The position numbers and the translations under genes were made by a program. Of a stretch of 64,000 bases of DNA, positions 28,169 through 37,006 are shown piece after piece. The stretch comes from Litchfieldella qijiaojingensis (GTDB lineage Bacteria; Pseudomonadota; Gammaproteobacteria; Pseudomonadales; Halomonadaceae): contig NZ_BMXS01000011.1 in the NCBI RefSeq assembly GCF_014651875.1, positions 62,699-126,698 of the forward strand. The letters run 5' to 3'. How positions within the stretch are numbered: the stretch's first letter is position 1; each line of letters opens with the position of its first letter. Under the pieces are notes generated by a model, which was not told the origin of the DNA, made no database searches, and saw only the letters and a program-made list of their open reading frames with translations.

Positions 28169-29041
28169 ATGGGTTATCTGGTCGGCGTCACGGCGCTGTG
28201 GGCCTTCTCGTTCTCGCTGATCGGCGTCTACCTGTCGGGGCAGGTGGATAGCTATTTCGCGGTATTGACCCGTATCGCGCTGGCGTCGCTGCTGTTCATA
28301 CCTTTCCTGCGGCCGCGAATGCTAGGGCATCGCCACATATTGGCGTTGATGGGAATCGGTGCCATCCAGCTTGGGCTGATGTATGTCTTCTTCTATCAGT
28401 CGTTCTTGCTGTTGTCCGTACCTGAAGTGCTGTTGTTCACCATCTTCACTCCGTTCTACGTGACCCTGATCGACGACGCCATGGAGGGTCGCTTCACGCC
28501 ATTCTACCTGCTCACGGCAGCCTTTGCCGTGGCCGGGGCCGCGGTGATCCGCTATCAAGGGGTGGGCAGCGATTTCTGGCTCGGCTTCCTGGTAGTACAG
28601 GGTGCCAATGCTTGTTTCGCCCTTGGCCAGGTCGCCTATCGACATCTCGCTTTGCGGCTGCCCGAGGGGCTCCCACAGCACAGCGTGTTCGGCTGGTTCT
28701 ATTTGGGGGCGCTGGCGCTGGCAGTGATCGCCTTCGGCCTATTCGGCAATTCGCAAATGCTGCCGACCACCGGCGTGCAGTGGGGAGTGCTGGCCTGGTT
28801 GGGCCTGGCGGCCTCCGGCCTGGGCTACTTCCTGTGGAACAAGGGCGCAACGCTGGTGGATGCCGGTGCGCTGGCGATCATGAACAACGCGCTGATCCCG
28901 GCTGGGCTGCTGGTCAACCTGCTGATCTGGAACCGCGATGCCGACTTGCCGCGCTTGGCGCTGGGCGGCGCGATCATCGTCGTTTCGCTGCTGGTCAACG
29001 AATGGTGGGTCAAGCGTCGTCACGCCGCGTCGCCGGCCTGA
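28169..29041 (+). CDS. EamA/DMT-superfamily transporter
   Basis: A 290-residue inner membrane protein with ten predicted membrane segments arranged as two EamA halves. The opening WAFSFSLIGVYLSGQVDSYF and the closing ALAIMNNALIPAGLLVNLLI are typical of the carboxylate/amino acid/amine transporter branch. Substrate and direction cannot be read from sequence; many relatives are exporters. CGGGAG precedes the ATG. nadK follows after 69 bases. Confidence 0.85.
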   Translation: MGYLVGVTALWAFSFSLIGVYLSGQVDSYFAVLTRIALASLLFIPFLRPRMLGHRHILALMGIGAIQLGLMYVFFYQSFLLLSVPEVLLFTIFTPFYVTLIDDAMEGRFTPFYLLTAAFAVAGAAVIRYQGVGSDFWLGFLVVQGANACFALGQVAYRHLALRLPEGLPQHSVFGWFYLGALALAVIAFGLFGNSQMLPTTGVQWGVLAWLGLAASGLGYFLWNKGATLVDAGALAIMNNALIPAGLLVNLLIWNRDADLPRLALGGAIIVVSLLVNEWWVKRRHAASPA

Positions 29042-29110
29042 CGGGCATCGGTTTGCCCGAGGGCGGACGACCCCGCATAATGACCAGCCTCGATGGGAGA
29101 GGCTGAGTCC

Positions 29111-29992
29111 ATGACATCCTTCAAGAATATCGGGCTGATTGGTCGGTTGGGCAGTGCCAAGGTCGTCGACACGCTCAAGCGGCTGATCCGCTTCCTCGCT
29201 GCTGGTGATTACCATGTCATTATCGAAGATCGCACCGCGACGGTACTGCTCGATCATGGCCAGCAGGAAGCCAGCGGGCACATGCTCGGTGAGATCTGCG
29301 ATCTGGTGATCGTGGTCGGCGGTGACGGTAGCTTGCTGAGAGCGGCAAGGACTCTGTGCCGCACCGGTACGCCGGTGTTAGGTGTCAATCGCGGACGTCT
29401 GGGCTTTCTCACCGATATTTCTCCCGACGAACTGGAAGAGAAGGTCGGCGAGGTGCTGGCTGGACATTACGAGATCGAGGAGCGCTTTCTGCTCGATGCC
29501 GAGGTCTATCGCGACGACGCGTTGGTGGGCACCGCCGAGGCGCTCAACGATGTGGTCGTCCACCCCGGCAAGGCCGTGCGCATGATCGAGTTCGAGCTAT
29601 TCATCGATGGCCAGTTCGTCTATAGCCAGCGCAGCGACGGTTTGATCATCGCCACCCCCACCGGCTCCACGGCCTATGCGCTTTCAGGGGGCGGTCCCAT
29701 CGTGCATCCGCGTATCGATGCCATCACCCTGGTGCCGATGTTTCCGCACACCCTCTCGAGCCGCCCGATCGTCGTCGATGCCGGCAGCGAGATCCGCATC
29801 CATATCGGCGAAACCAACGAGGCATATCCGCATGTCAGTTGCGATGGCCAGACCAAGGTGGTGTCTAAACCGGATGATATTCTCTACGTGCGCCGCAAGC
29901 CCCAGCGTCTGAAGTTGCTACATCCCTACGGCCACAACTTCTACGAAGTCTGTCGCAGCAAACTCGGCTGGAGCAGTCGACTGGGAGAGTGA
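29111..29992 (+). CDS. nadK: NadK, NAD kinase
   Basis: A 293-residue ATP-dependent kinase that converts NAD to NADP. The ATP-binding GGDG motif is in VIVVGGDGSLLRAART (about residue 73), and the NAD-binding conserved block DGLIIATPTGSTAYALSGGG is complete. The frame starts at 29093, but GGAGAGG before the ATG at 29111 and the normal MTSFKNIGLIG start favour the shorter form. The phosphatase gene that follows begins one base after the stop, so the two are co-transcribed. Confidence 0.95.
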   Translation: MTSFKNIGLIGRLGSAKVVDTLKRLIRFLAAGDYHVIIEDRTATVLLDHGQQEASGHMLGEICDLVIVVGGDGSLLRAARTLCRTGTPVLGVNRGRLGFLTDISPDELEEKVGEVLAGHYEIEERFLLDAEVYRDDALVGTAEALNDVVVHPGKAVRMIEFELFIDGQFVYSQRSDGLIIATPTGSTAYALSGGGPIVHPRIDAITLVPMFPHTLSSRPIVVDAGSEIRIHIGETNEAYPHVSCDGQTKVVSKPDDILYVRRKPQRLKLLHPYGHNFYEVCRSKLGWSSRLGE

Positions 29993-29993
29993 G

Positions 29994-30998
29994 GTGACCA
30001 TCCATCCCGATATCGAAGGCTATGACCTGATAGGCGATGTGCACGGTTGTGGCGCCACGTTGGCGGCATTGCTCGAAAAGCTCGGCTACCAGCAACATGA
30101 GGGGGTCTACCGGCATCCGCGACGCCGAGCGATCTTTCTCGGCGACCTGATCGACCGTGGGCCGCATATCCGCCAGGCGGTGACCATTGCCCGGCGCATG
30201 GTCGAGGCGGGCGAAGCGCAGATCGTGATGGGAAACCACGAATACAATGCCCTGGCCTATTGTCGGCGTGCGAAGACCTGCTCGGGGCGTGAGTGGCTGC
30301 GTGAACATACCCCACGACACAATCGAATCATCAACGAAACCCTGGAGCAATACCGCGAACATCCCGTCGAATGGGAGGAAACGCTGGCTTGGTTCATGGA
30401 CATGCCACTGCTTCTCGAGCAGGATGGCCTGCGGGTGGTGCATGCCTGCTGGGATCAACCGTTGATCGACGAGTTTCGACGCCACTATCCCGATGCCCGC
30501 ATGACCGAGGCGTTCCTACAGCAGTCGGTCGAGCCGGGCAGTTTCGCCTTCAAGGTGCTCGACCGCCTGACGCGCGGCAGTCATATCTCGCTGCCCGGCG
30601 ACATCGAGATCCACTCCGGCGATGGCTTCACTCGGCGCAGCTTCCGTGCCCATTTCTGGGCGCGAAATCCCCGGACTTACGGCGACGTCGTGTTCCAGCC
30701 CGACAACCTCCCCGGCGACCTGGAACTGCGCCCGCTGACCGAGGCGGAACGTGACAGACTGAGTTATTACGGTCCCGAGGAGCCTCCGCTATTCATCGGT
30801 CACTACTGGTGCGAAGGCATTCCTGCCTTGCCGGCACCCAATATCGCCTGCCTCGACTACAGCGCGGTCAAGTTCGGGCGCTTGGTGGCATATCGCTGGA
30901 GTGGGGAGCGGCGGTTGGATGCCAACCACTTCGTGTGGATTCGAGTTCCGCAGGAAGAGTGGGCCAGGCCTTGGCCTTGGGAGATCGATTTCGACTGA
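29994..30998 (+). CDS. Calcineurin-like metallophosphoesterase
   Basis: A 334-residue protein of the PPP-type phosphatase fold. The metal-binding motifs are all present: YDLIGDVHGCG (about residue 10), FLGDLIDRGP, MGNHEYNAL and a later VHACWD. The substrate is unknown; relatives act on phosphoproteins or diadenosine polyphosphates. The start is GTG at 29994, one base after the nadK stop, with GGGAGAGTGAG as a ribosome site overlapping the end of nadK. A strong terminator lies 136 bases after the stop. Confidence 0.88.
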   Translation: MTIHPDIEGYDLIGDVHGCGATLAALLEKLGYQQHEGVYRHPRRRAIFLGDLIDRGPHIRQAVTIARRMVEAGEAQIVMGNHEYNALAYCRRAKTCSGREWLREHTPRHNRIINETLEQYREHPVEWEETLAWFMDMPLLLEQDGLRVVHACWDQPLIDEFRRHYPDARMTEAFLQQSVEPGSFAFKVLDRLTRGSHISLPGDIEIHSGDGFTRRSFRAHFWARNPRTYGDVVFQPDNLPGDLELRPLTEAERDRLSYYGPEEPPLFIGHYWCEGIPALPAPNIACLDYSAVKFGRLVAYRWSGERRLDANHFVWIRVPQEEWARPWPWEIDFD

Positions 30999-31134
30999 TG
31001 ACGGGCGCTGGGAGACGGTTAGTCGGTTGTTGCGGTGCGATACAAATCATTACACAATTTTTCGTGTTGGGCGTGAACTCGCGGTTGCCGCCGTCGTCAG
31101 AGAAGGTGTTCCCTTGAATGATCCCTTGCTCTTA

Positions 31135-31161
31135 TCCGGCGGCCCCCTCCGCCGGATTTTT
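31135..31161 (+). terminator. Intrinsic terminator upstream of the rhomboid gene
   Basis: Perfect 8-base-pair stem TCCGGCGG/CCGCCGGA with a 6-base loop, followed by TTTTTCTTT. It ends the nadK-phosphatase transcript 21 bases before the start of the rhomboid gene, whose promoter is presumably within 31000-31130. Confidence 0.85.
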
Positions 31162-31181
31162 CTTTGTCTGAGGGAGAGACT

Positions 31182-32048
31182 ATGTACAAGGTGCTCATGC
31201 TGCCCCGTGACACCGACACCCGCCCCTTGCGGGAGGCATTGTGGGCGCATCGCATCGGTCACCGCTTCACCGAGGACGAGGACGGCTACACGCTGTGGCT
31301 GGCCGATCCCAGGCAGCGTGATCAATTGATGCTACTGCTCGAGCGTTGGCAGCGTGGCGAGCCGCTGATGCCCAAGGGGCGGCAGAGTCGCCGCAAGCTG
31401 GCCGCTTCACCCTTGGCTCGGCCCTTCACGATCGCACCGGTCACCGCCACGTTGCTGGCGTTGTGTCTGGCGGTATTTGGGCTGATGGCGATTCTTGGCG
31501 ATCTGGTCATCGCCGTCATGACCATCGTGCCGGTCGGTGTGGCCAATGGTAGCCTGGTGCTCGGCAGCCTGAGCGAGGCCATGGCTTCCGGGCAGGTGTG
31601 GCGGCTGTTCTCGCCAGCGCTGCTGCATTTCGGCTGGATGCACCTGATCTTCAACATGTTGTGGCTGTGGTACTTCGGTCGCCAGATCGAAGCGATCCAG
31701 GGCAGCCGCCATATGTTGATGATCGTCCTGGTCACCGGCGTGGGCGCCAACCTGGCGCAGTATGCCACCGGCACGGTGCTCTTCGGTGGAATGTCCGGCG
31801 TCGATTTCGCACTGCTCGGCTACGTGTGGCTGATGTCGCGCCGTGTCCCGCACAGCGGCTTCTTTGTGCCGCAGATGCTGGTGGTGTTCATGCTCGGCTG
31901 GATGATCTTCACCATGACCGATTTCGCGGCCGTGGTCGGTTTCGGCAATGTCGCCAACGAAGCGCATCTGGGTGGCCTGGTCGTGGGCCTGGCGATGGGC
32001 TGGTATTATTCGGGCCGTATGCGCGCCAAACGAGGACAAGATGAGTGA
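31182..32048 (+). CDS. glpG: GlpG-like rhomboid intramembrane serine protease
   Basis: A 288-residue protein with a cytoplasmic N-terminal domain (MYKVLMLPRDTDTRPLREAL and on) and six membrane segments. HFGWMHLIFNMLWLWYFGRQ is the GlpG helix-2 motif. The catalytic serine is in GGMSGVDFALLGYVW, and the catalytic histidine is in NEAHLGGLVVG, so the dyad is intact. Rhomboids cut membrane proteins within the bilayer. The start at 31182 follows GGGAGAG. The last 8 bases overlap the next gene, so glpG, yeaC and the DUF2797 gene form an operon. Confidence 0.92.
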   Translation: MYKVLMLPRDTDTRPLREALWAHRIGHRFTEDEDGYTLWLADPRQRDQLMLLLERWQRGEPLMPKGRQSRRKLAASPLARPFTIAPVTATLLALCLAVFGLMAILGDLVIAVMTIVPVGVANGSLVLGSLSEAMASGQVWRLFSPALLHFGWMHLIFNMLWLWYFGRQIEAIQGSRHMLMIVLVTGVGANLAQYATGTVLFGGMSGVDFALLGYVWLMSRRVPHSGFFVPQMLVVFMLGWMIFTMTDFAAVVGFGNVANEAHLGGLVVGLAMGWYYSGRMRAKRGQDE

Positions 32049-32301
32049 CATGACCTTCGACGATATGATCCGGCACATGACCCCGACCATCTACGAAAGC
32101 CTCAAGCAGGCGGTGGCGTTGCGCAAGTGGCCGGATGGTCGTGTGCTTAGCCCCGAGCAGGTCGAACTGTGCCTGGAGGCGGTGATCAAGTACGAAATCG
32201 AACACGAGGTGGCGCCGGAGAGCCGTGTTGGTTATCTGGAGCACGCGGGTTGTGGCGGCAGCGATAGTGACGAGGGAGATGGCATCAAGTGGGTGAATTG
32301 A
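32041..32301 (+). CDS. yeaC: YeaC/DUF1315 family protein
   Basis: An 86-residue soluble protein of the DUF1315 family (E. coli YeaC): the core MIRHMTPTIYESLKQAVALR, then KWPDGRVLSPEQVELCLEAV, is clear. The function is unknown. Its ATG at 32041 lies within the end of the rhomboid gene, and its own end overlaps the DUF2797 gene by 13 bases, so translation of the three is probably coupled. The C-terminus is acidic (GSDSDEGDG). Confidence 0.88.
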   Translation: MSDMTFDDMIRHMTPTIYESLKQAVALRKWPDGRVLSPEQVELCLEAVIKYEIEHEVAPESRVGYLEHAGCGGSDSDEGDGIKWVN

Positions 32302-33137
32302 TCGATACCTCCCACGAGTGGCGTGGCTGCCTGACCAAGATGGCCATCGAGCCGGGGCAGGGCAGCGAGCCGGCCCGTTATACGCTGCGCGCCGGCGAAC
32401 ATCGCCTGGCGCTCAATCCGCGCCTGGGCCAGCCTCTGGGGTTGACCTGGACCTCCGCGATCGCTTGCACCCATTGCGGTCGTGCCACCAAGAAGAGCTT
32501 CGCCCAGGGCTACTGCTATCCCTGTTTCAAGACCCTCGCCCAGTGCGACACCTGTATCGTCAAGCCCGAAACCTGCCATTTCTTCGCCGGAACCTGCCGC
32601 GAGCCGCAGTGGGCGGAGCAGCATTGCTTCCAGCCCCATGTGGTCTACCTGGCCAATTCCTCGGGGCTCAAGGTCGGTATCACCCGCAAGAGTCAGCTTC
32701 CCACCCGCTGGCTGGATCAGGGCGCCGTTCAAGCCCTACCCATTCTGGAAGTCGATACCCGTCAGCAGGCGGGGTTCGCCGAGGTGCTGTTCAAGGAGCA
32801 GGTCTCCGACCGTACCAACTGGCGCGCGATGCTCAAGGGCGAGGTCGAGTCCCTGGATCTGGTCGCCGAGCGCGACCGGCTGCTGGCGCGTCTGGAAAGC
32901 GGTCTGTCCGGGCTGCGCGAGCGCTTCGGCGCCGATGCCATCCGACTGCTCGACGCCAGTCCGGTCGAGCTCGACTATCCCGTCCTGGAGTATCCGCGCA
33001 AGATCGTCTCGCACAACTTCGACAAGTCCCCCGACGTCGCCGGCACCCTGCTCGGTCTCAAGGGCCAGTACCTGATTTTCGACACCGGGGTGATCAATTT
33101 GCGCAAATTTACCGGCTATGAAGTCGAGGTTCATTAG
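32289..33137 (+). CDS. DUF2797 family zinc-finger protein
   Basis: A 282-residue protein with a four-cysteine cluster (CTHCGR ... CYPCF, about residues 58-77), further pairs CDTC and a Cys in GTCREPQW, then the block YLANSSGLKVGITRKSQLPTRW that typifies DUF2797. The GxKVGITR core resembles a GIY-YIG nuclease-like strand, but no activity is claimed. Translation appears to start at GTG 32289, overlapping yeaC by 13 bases. The gene converges with a CapA-like gene 23 bases later. Confidence 0.85.
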   Translation: MGELIDTSHEWRGCLTKMAIEPGQGSEPARYTLRAGEHRLALNPRLGQPLGLTWTSAIACTHCGRATKKSFAQGYCYPCFKTLAQCDTCIVKPETCHFFAGTCREPQWAEQHCFQPHVVYLANSSGLKVGITRKSQLPTRWLDQGAVQALPILEVDTRQQAGFAEVLFKEQVSDRTNWRAMLKGEVESLDLVAERDRLLARLESGLSGLRERFGADAIRLLDASPVELDYPVLEYPRKIVSHNFDKSPDVAGTLLGLKGQYLIFDTGVINLRKFTGYEVEVH

Positions 33138-33160
33138 GCTCTGTACGAAAACTGCCTAGC

Positions 33161-34297
33161 CTATCCAAGCCAGTGCAGGCGGTTCTCATTGTCTACGGTC
33201 ACCGTCGGGCTCCCCGGCAGGCTGACCTGGTTCAGGGTATCCCGCAGCCAGCTCGCGTCGTCGGCCCCGGTATACTCCAGGGCGAAGCGCCGGCGACGTA
33301 GCGGTGTCATCCACAGCGCACCGGGCTCTCCGCGTCCCAGATGCCAGCGGCAAAAGAACAGTAGCGCCAGGTCGGGGTAGAAACCCTCGTGGCCGCCGAT
33401 GCCTTCGTAGTCGTTGATCAGGTCTCCGCAACCGTACAGGATCGGCTTGCCGTGATAGAGCTCCATGCCCTTGGGGTGATGTGAGGAGTGGCCGTGGATG
33501 ATATCGGCTCCGGCATCGACCAGATGTTGGGCCAGACGTTGGTGCTCGGCAGGGATCTCGTAGCCCCAGTTACTGCCCCAATGCACCGAGATCAGGGCGA
33601 TGTCGCCGTCGCGTTTTTCGGCCGTGATGCGTTGTGCCAGTGCCTCGACCTCCTCTTCGGACTCGCTGTCCAGCAGGTACACCCCCTCGCGGGAGGCCTT
33701 GGCTCGCCATTCCCGTGGGATACCGCTGTCGGCCAGGCCGAAGCTCCAGACCAGCAATCGGCTACCGCCGGCGAGCGGTAGTTCCGCCGGTCGCGAGGCG
33801 TCGGCCAAGGTGTTGGCGGCACCAGCATAAGCGATACCATTGTGCTTGAGGGTGGCGAGGGTTTCCTTGAATCCTCCGTAGTGCCAGTCGAGCACGTGGT
33901 TGTTGGCCAGTGCGCAACACTGGACGCCCGCCGCCGTCAGACAGGGAATATTATCCGGGTGCATGCGGTAATTGATGCCCTTGTGCGGCCAGGGTGTGTC
34001 ATGGCGGGTGACGGCGGTTTCCAGGTTGATCAAGCGTATTTCCGGCTGGAACCGTTCCAGTTCGCGCAGCGTATCGCCCCAGATGTAATCGAATGAAACG
34101 GGGTATGAGATCTCACCATTGGCGTGCTCGGCCAACCGCACATAGTTTCGGGCATCGCGCACATAGGGTTCGTAGAGTTCGGGGCTGGCGGGATGTGGCA
34201 GGATCTGGTCGATGCCGCGTCCTGTCATCACATCGCCACACAACAGCAGCGTCACGCTCTCGTCGACACCCGACTCTCTCAGCGACTCGATACTCAT
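33161..34297 (-). CDS. [10 protein letters not shown] metallophosphoesterase-like protein
   Basis: A 378-residue protein of the CapA/PgsA family, related to poly-gamma-glutamate synthesis protein CapA. Visible motifs are LLLCGDVMTGRGID near the start, INLETAVT, LANNHVLDWHYGG, SVHWGSNWGYE and GHSSHHPKGME, which together provide the metal ligands of the calcineurin-like fold. No signal peptide is evident, unlike secreted CapA. The frame opens at 34354, but AAGGAG lies right before the ATG at 34297. The cellular role is not clear; no other capsule gene is near. Confidence 0.85.
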   Translation of the reverse strand: MSIESLRESGVDESVTLLLCGDVMTGRGIDQILPHPASPELYEPYVRDARNYVRLAEHANGEISYPVSFDYIWGDTLRELERFQPEIRLINLETAVTRHDTPWPHKGINYRMHPDNIPCLTAAGVQCCALANNHVLDWHYGGFKETLATLKHNGIAYAGAANTLADASRPAELPLAGGSRLLVWSFGLADSGIPREWRAKASREGVYLLDSESEEEVEALAQRITAEKRDGDIALISVHWGSNWGYEIPAEHQRLAQHLVDAGADIIHGHSSHHPKGMELYHGKPILYGCGDLINDYEGIGGHEGFYPDLALLFFCRWHLGRGEPGALWMTPLRRRRFALEYTGADDASWLRDTLNQVSLPGSPTVTVDNENRLHWLG

Positions 34298-34489
34298 AGC
34301 GACTCTCCTTGCGGGCCGGTACGGCTCCCGCTTCGAGATCATGTCCTCTGTCACTCAGTACAGACGATCCCTCGACCTTTCTCACGCTCGGCTTGGCGTA
34401 CTACCCGCTATGCTGGAACAGGACGCACGCTTCCGGCCACGAGACCGAAGCGCATCGACAGATTTGCATCGTGTATGGGAGAGGTGGCC

Positions 34490-35485
34490 ATGAGTGAAGA
34501 CATGCGCGCGATGTTGTTCGAGAAAGTGGGCACTCCCCTGACCTTGCAGAGAATCCCCCGGCCGCGACCGAGGCCTGGCGAGGTGTCGATCCGGGTCGAA
34601 GCTTGCGCCGTTTGCCGTACCGATCTTCACGTGGTGGACGGTGAACTGCCCGACCCTCGCCTGCCCTTGGTGCCGGGACACGAGATCGTTGGCGAGATCG
34701 TTGCCTTGGGCGAGGACGTGGAGCGTTTCGCATCCGGTGAGCGGGTCGGGGTGCCGTGGCTGGGCTGGACCTGCGGTAGCTGCGAGCAATGCCTCGCTGG
34801 ACGCGAGAATCTCTGTCCCCAGGCGCAGTTCACCGGCTATACCCGCGATGGAGGCTATGCCGAGTATTGCGTTGCCGATGCCCGCTTCTGTTTTCCTATC
34901 GCTGGCTATACCGCTGAGGCGGCCGCGCCTTTGCTGTGTGCCGGCTTGATTGGCTATCGCGCCTATCGTATGGCGGGTGACGGCGTTCATCGGTTGGGTC
35001 TTTACGGCTTTGGGGCGGCCGCGCATATCCTCGCTCAGCTAAGCGTCGCCAACGGTCAGCAGCTTTATGCCTTCACGCGCCCTGGCGATCGGGAAGCACA
35101 GGACTTCGCGCGTCGCCTCGGTGCGGTGTGGGCTGGAGGAGCCGACGAAGCGCCGCCGGCCCGCCTCGATGCTGCCATCATCTTCGCCCCTGTGGGGGAA
35201 CTGGTGCCCACGGCACTGTCGCATGTCCGCCCCGGTGGCGTGGTCGTGTGCGGGGGCATCCACATGTCGGATATTCCGGCGTTTCCTTATCGGTTGCTAT
35301 GGGAAGAGCGCTGCCTGCGCTCGGTGGCCAATCTGACGCGACGTGACGGTGAGGAATTCCTTGCCCTGGCACCGCGGGTGCCGGTGAAGACGCAGACTCG
35401 GCGTTACCCCCTGGAGCAGGCAAACCACGCGCTCGAGGATCTGCGTCATGGTCGCCTGACCGGTGCAGCGGTACTGGTACCGTGA
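34490..35485 (+). CDS. Zinc-dependent alcohol dehydrogenase family protein
   Basis: A 331-residue medium-chain dehydrogenase/reductase. Catalytic-zinc ligands are in ACAVCRTDLH and PGHEIVGE; structural-zinc cysteines are in CGSCEQCLAGRENLC. The Rossmann segment LGLYGFGAAAHILAQL lacks the usual GxGGxG and reads GFGAAA, a known variant in the AdhA-type branch. Such enzymes interconvert alcohols and aldehydes with NAD(P)H. The frame extends upstream to 34124; the ATG at 34490 after GAGAGGTGG is the natural start. Two GST-like genes follow. Confidence 0.87.
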   Translation: MSEDMRAMLFEKVGTPLTLQRIPRPRPRPGEVSIRVEACAVCRTDLHVVDGELPDPRLPLVPGHEIVGEIVALGEDVERFASGERVGVPWLGWTCGSCEQCLAGRENLCPQAQFTGYTRDGGYAEYCVADARFCFPIAGYTAEAAAPLLCAGLIGYRAYRMAGDGVHRLGLYGFGAAAHILAQLSVANGQQLYAFTRPGDREAQDFARRLGAVWAGGADEAPPARLDAAIIFAPVGELVPTALSHVRPGGVVVCGGIHMSDIPAFPYRLLWEERCLRSVANLTRRDGEEFLALAPRVPVKTQTRRYPLEQANHALEDLRHGRLTGAAVLVP

Positions 35486-35555
35486 ATGACGTTCTGGACG
35501 TAGGTCCCGTGACCGGCAATAGTGACGGTCGGAGTCCTGGAACAGGGAGGAGAGC

Positions 35556-36242
35556 ATGTACCGGTTACATATTGCCAACAAGAATTACTCGTCGTGGTCG
35601 CTACGCTCATGGGTGTTGATGCGTGAACTCGGCATCCTCTTCGAGGAACGCCTGACGCCTTTCGAAACAGGGCCCAATAGCTCGCCGTTTCGCGAGTTCT
35701 CGCCAACGGGGTTGGTACCGTGCCTGATCGATGGCGACACCGCCGTCTGGGAGTCGCTGGCCATCGTCGAATACCTTGCTGAACGCCATGACGGAGTGTG
35801 GCCCGAGGATGGCGCCGCGCGTGCCTGGGCTCGCTGCGCCAGCGCCGAAATGCATGCCGGCTTCATCGCCCTGCGCCAGCGCTGTGCCATGAATTGCGGG
35901 ATTCGTGCCCGCCTGACCGATGTCCCGGCCTCCTTGCATGGGGACCTCACCCGTCTGGATGAGCTGTGGAGCGACGGAATCGCCCGCTTCGGTGGCCCGT
36001 TTCTCGCCGGACCGGCATTTACCGCCGTCGATGCTTTCTTTGCCCCGGTTGCCTTCCGGATTCAGTCGTACGATATCGAACTCGGCGAACTCGCCATGGC
36101 GTATAGCGATCGACTACTCGAGCTTTCCGCCATGCAGCAGTGGTATAGAGAAGCGCTGCGCGAGCCTTGGCGCGATCCCGCCCATGAGGCGGAAGTGAGT
36201 GAGTTTGCGACCCTATTGGAGGATCGTCGAACCCACTACTAG
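35556..36242 (+). CDS. Glutathione S-transferase family protein
   Basis: A 228-residue protein with an N-terminal thioredoxin-like GST domain (YRLHIANKNYSSWSLRSWVL; FSPTGLVPCLIDGD; WESLAIVEYL, where ESLAI is the glutathione-binding turn) and a helical C-terminal domain (FLAGPAFTAVDAFFAPVAFR). The opening NKNYSSWSLR, with Ser at the activating position, is typical of the YfcF/zeta-like bacterial GSTs. GGGAGGAGAG precedes the ATG. The substrate is unknown. Confidence 0.88.
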   Translation: MYRLHIANKNYSSWSLRSWVLMRELGILFEERLTPFETGPNSSPFREFSPTGLVPCLIDGDTAVWESLAIVEYLAERHDGVWPEDGAARAWARCASAEMHAGFIALRQRCAMNCGIRARLTDVPASLHGDLTRLDELWSDGIARFGGPFLAGPAFTAVDAFFAPVAFRIQSYDIELGELAMAYSDRLLELSAMQQWYREALREPWRDPAHEAEVSEFATLLEDRRTHY

Positions 36243-36283
36243 CCAGGAGGGCTGGGAGGCTGATACAGGATAGGAGAGTGATC

Positions 36284-37006
36284 ATGCGTTACGAACTCTA
36301 TTACTGGCCCCGCATTCCCGGCCGGGGAGAATTCATCCGCCTGGCACTCGAGGAGGCCGGTGCCGACTATCTCGACATCGGCCAGTCCGCCGAGCATGGC
36401 GTGCCCGCCATTTCTGCTTGCCTGGACGATACTCAGGCGCCCCGGCCACCTTTCGCGCCACCGTTCTTGAAAGCGGGGGATATCGTCGTCTCCCATGTCG
36501 CCAATATCCTGCAATTCCTGGGGCCGCGCCTGGGGTTGGTGCCGGAGGATGACGAAGCAGGCCGCTTCTGGGTGCAGGGGCTGCAGCTCACCCTCTGCGA
36601 CTGGCTCCTCGAGGTGCACGACGTGCATCATCCGGTCGGTGTCTCGCTGTACTACGAGCAACAGCGCGCCGAGGCTCGTCGCTGTGCCAGTGTGTTCATC
36701 GGCGAACGGTTGCCTAAGTTTCTGGGCTACTTCGAGCACGTACTGAGCCGCAACCCACAAGGAGATGCCTGGCTGGTGGGCGAGTCGCCGACCTATGCCG
36801 ACCTGTCGCTGTTCCAGATGGTCGCCGGTTTGCGTTATGCCTTTCCCCAGGCCATGCAACGCCTTGAGCCCGAGAACCCGGCGGTGAGCGCGCTGGCGGC
36901 CAGGGTTGCTGAGCGCCCCAATATCGCCGCTTATCTGGCTTCGGAGCGGCGTCAGCCGTTCAACGAGCAGGGTATTTTCCGGCATTATCCCGAGCTCGAT
37001 GGTTGA
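36284..37006 (+). CDS. Glutathione S-transferase-like protein
   Basis: A 240-residue protein resembling sigma/mu-type GSTs: YELYYWPRIPGRGEFIRLAL at the N-terminus (the Tyr of YYWP is a candidate catalytic residue), a SHVANILQFLG helix, and the C-terminal WLVGESPTYADLSLFQMVAG. It is the second GST-like gene in tandem, 41 bases after the first. TAGGAGAG precedes the ATG. Its 3' end overlaps the convergent minus-strand gene by 22 bases. Confidence 0.85.
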   Translation: MRYELYYWPRIPGRGEFIRLALEEAGADYLDIGQSAEHGVPAISACLDDTQAPRPPFAPPFLKAGDIVVSHVANILQFLGPRLGLVPEDDEAGRFWVQGLQLTLCDWLLEVHDVHHPVGVSLYYEQQRAEARRCASVFIGERLPKFLGYFEHVLSRNPQGDAWLVGESPTYADLSLFQMVAGLRYAFPQAMQRLEPENPAVSALAARVAERPNIAAYLASERRQPFNEQGIFRHYPELDG

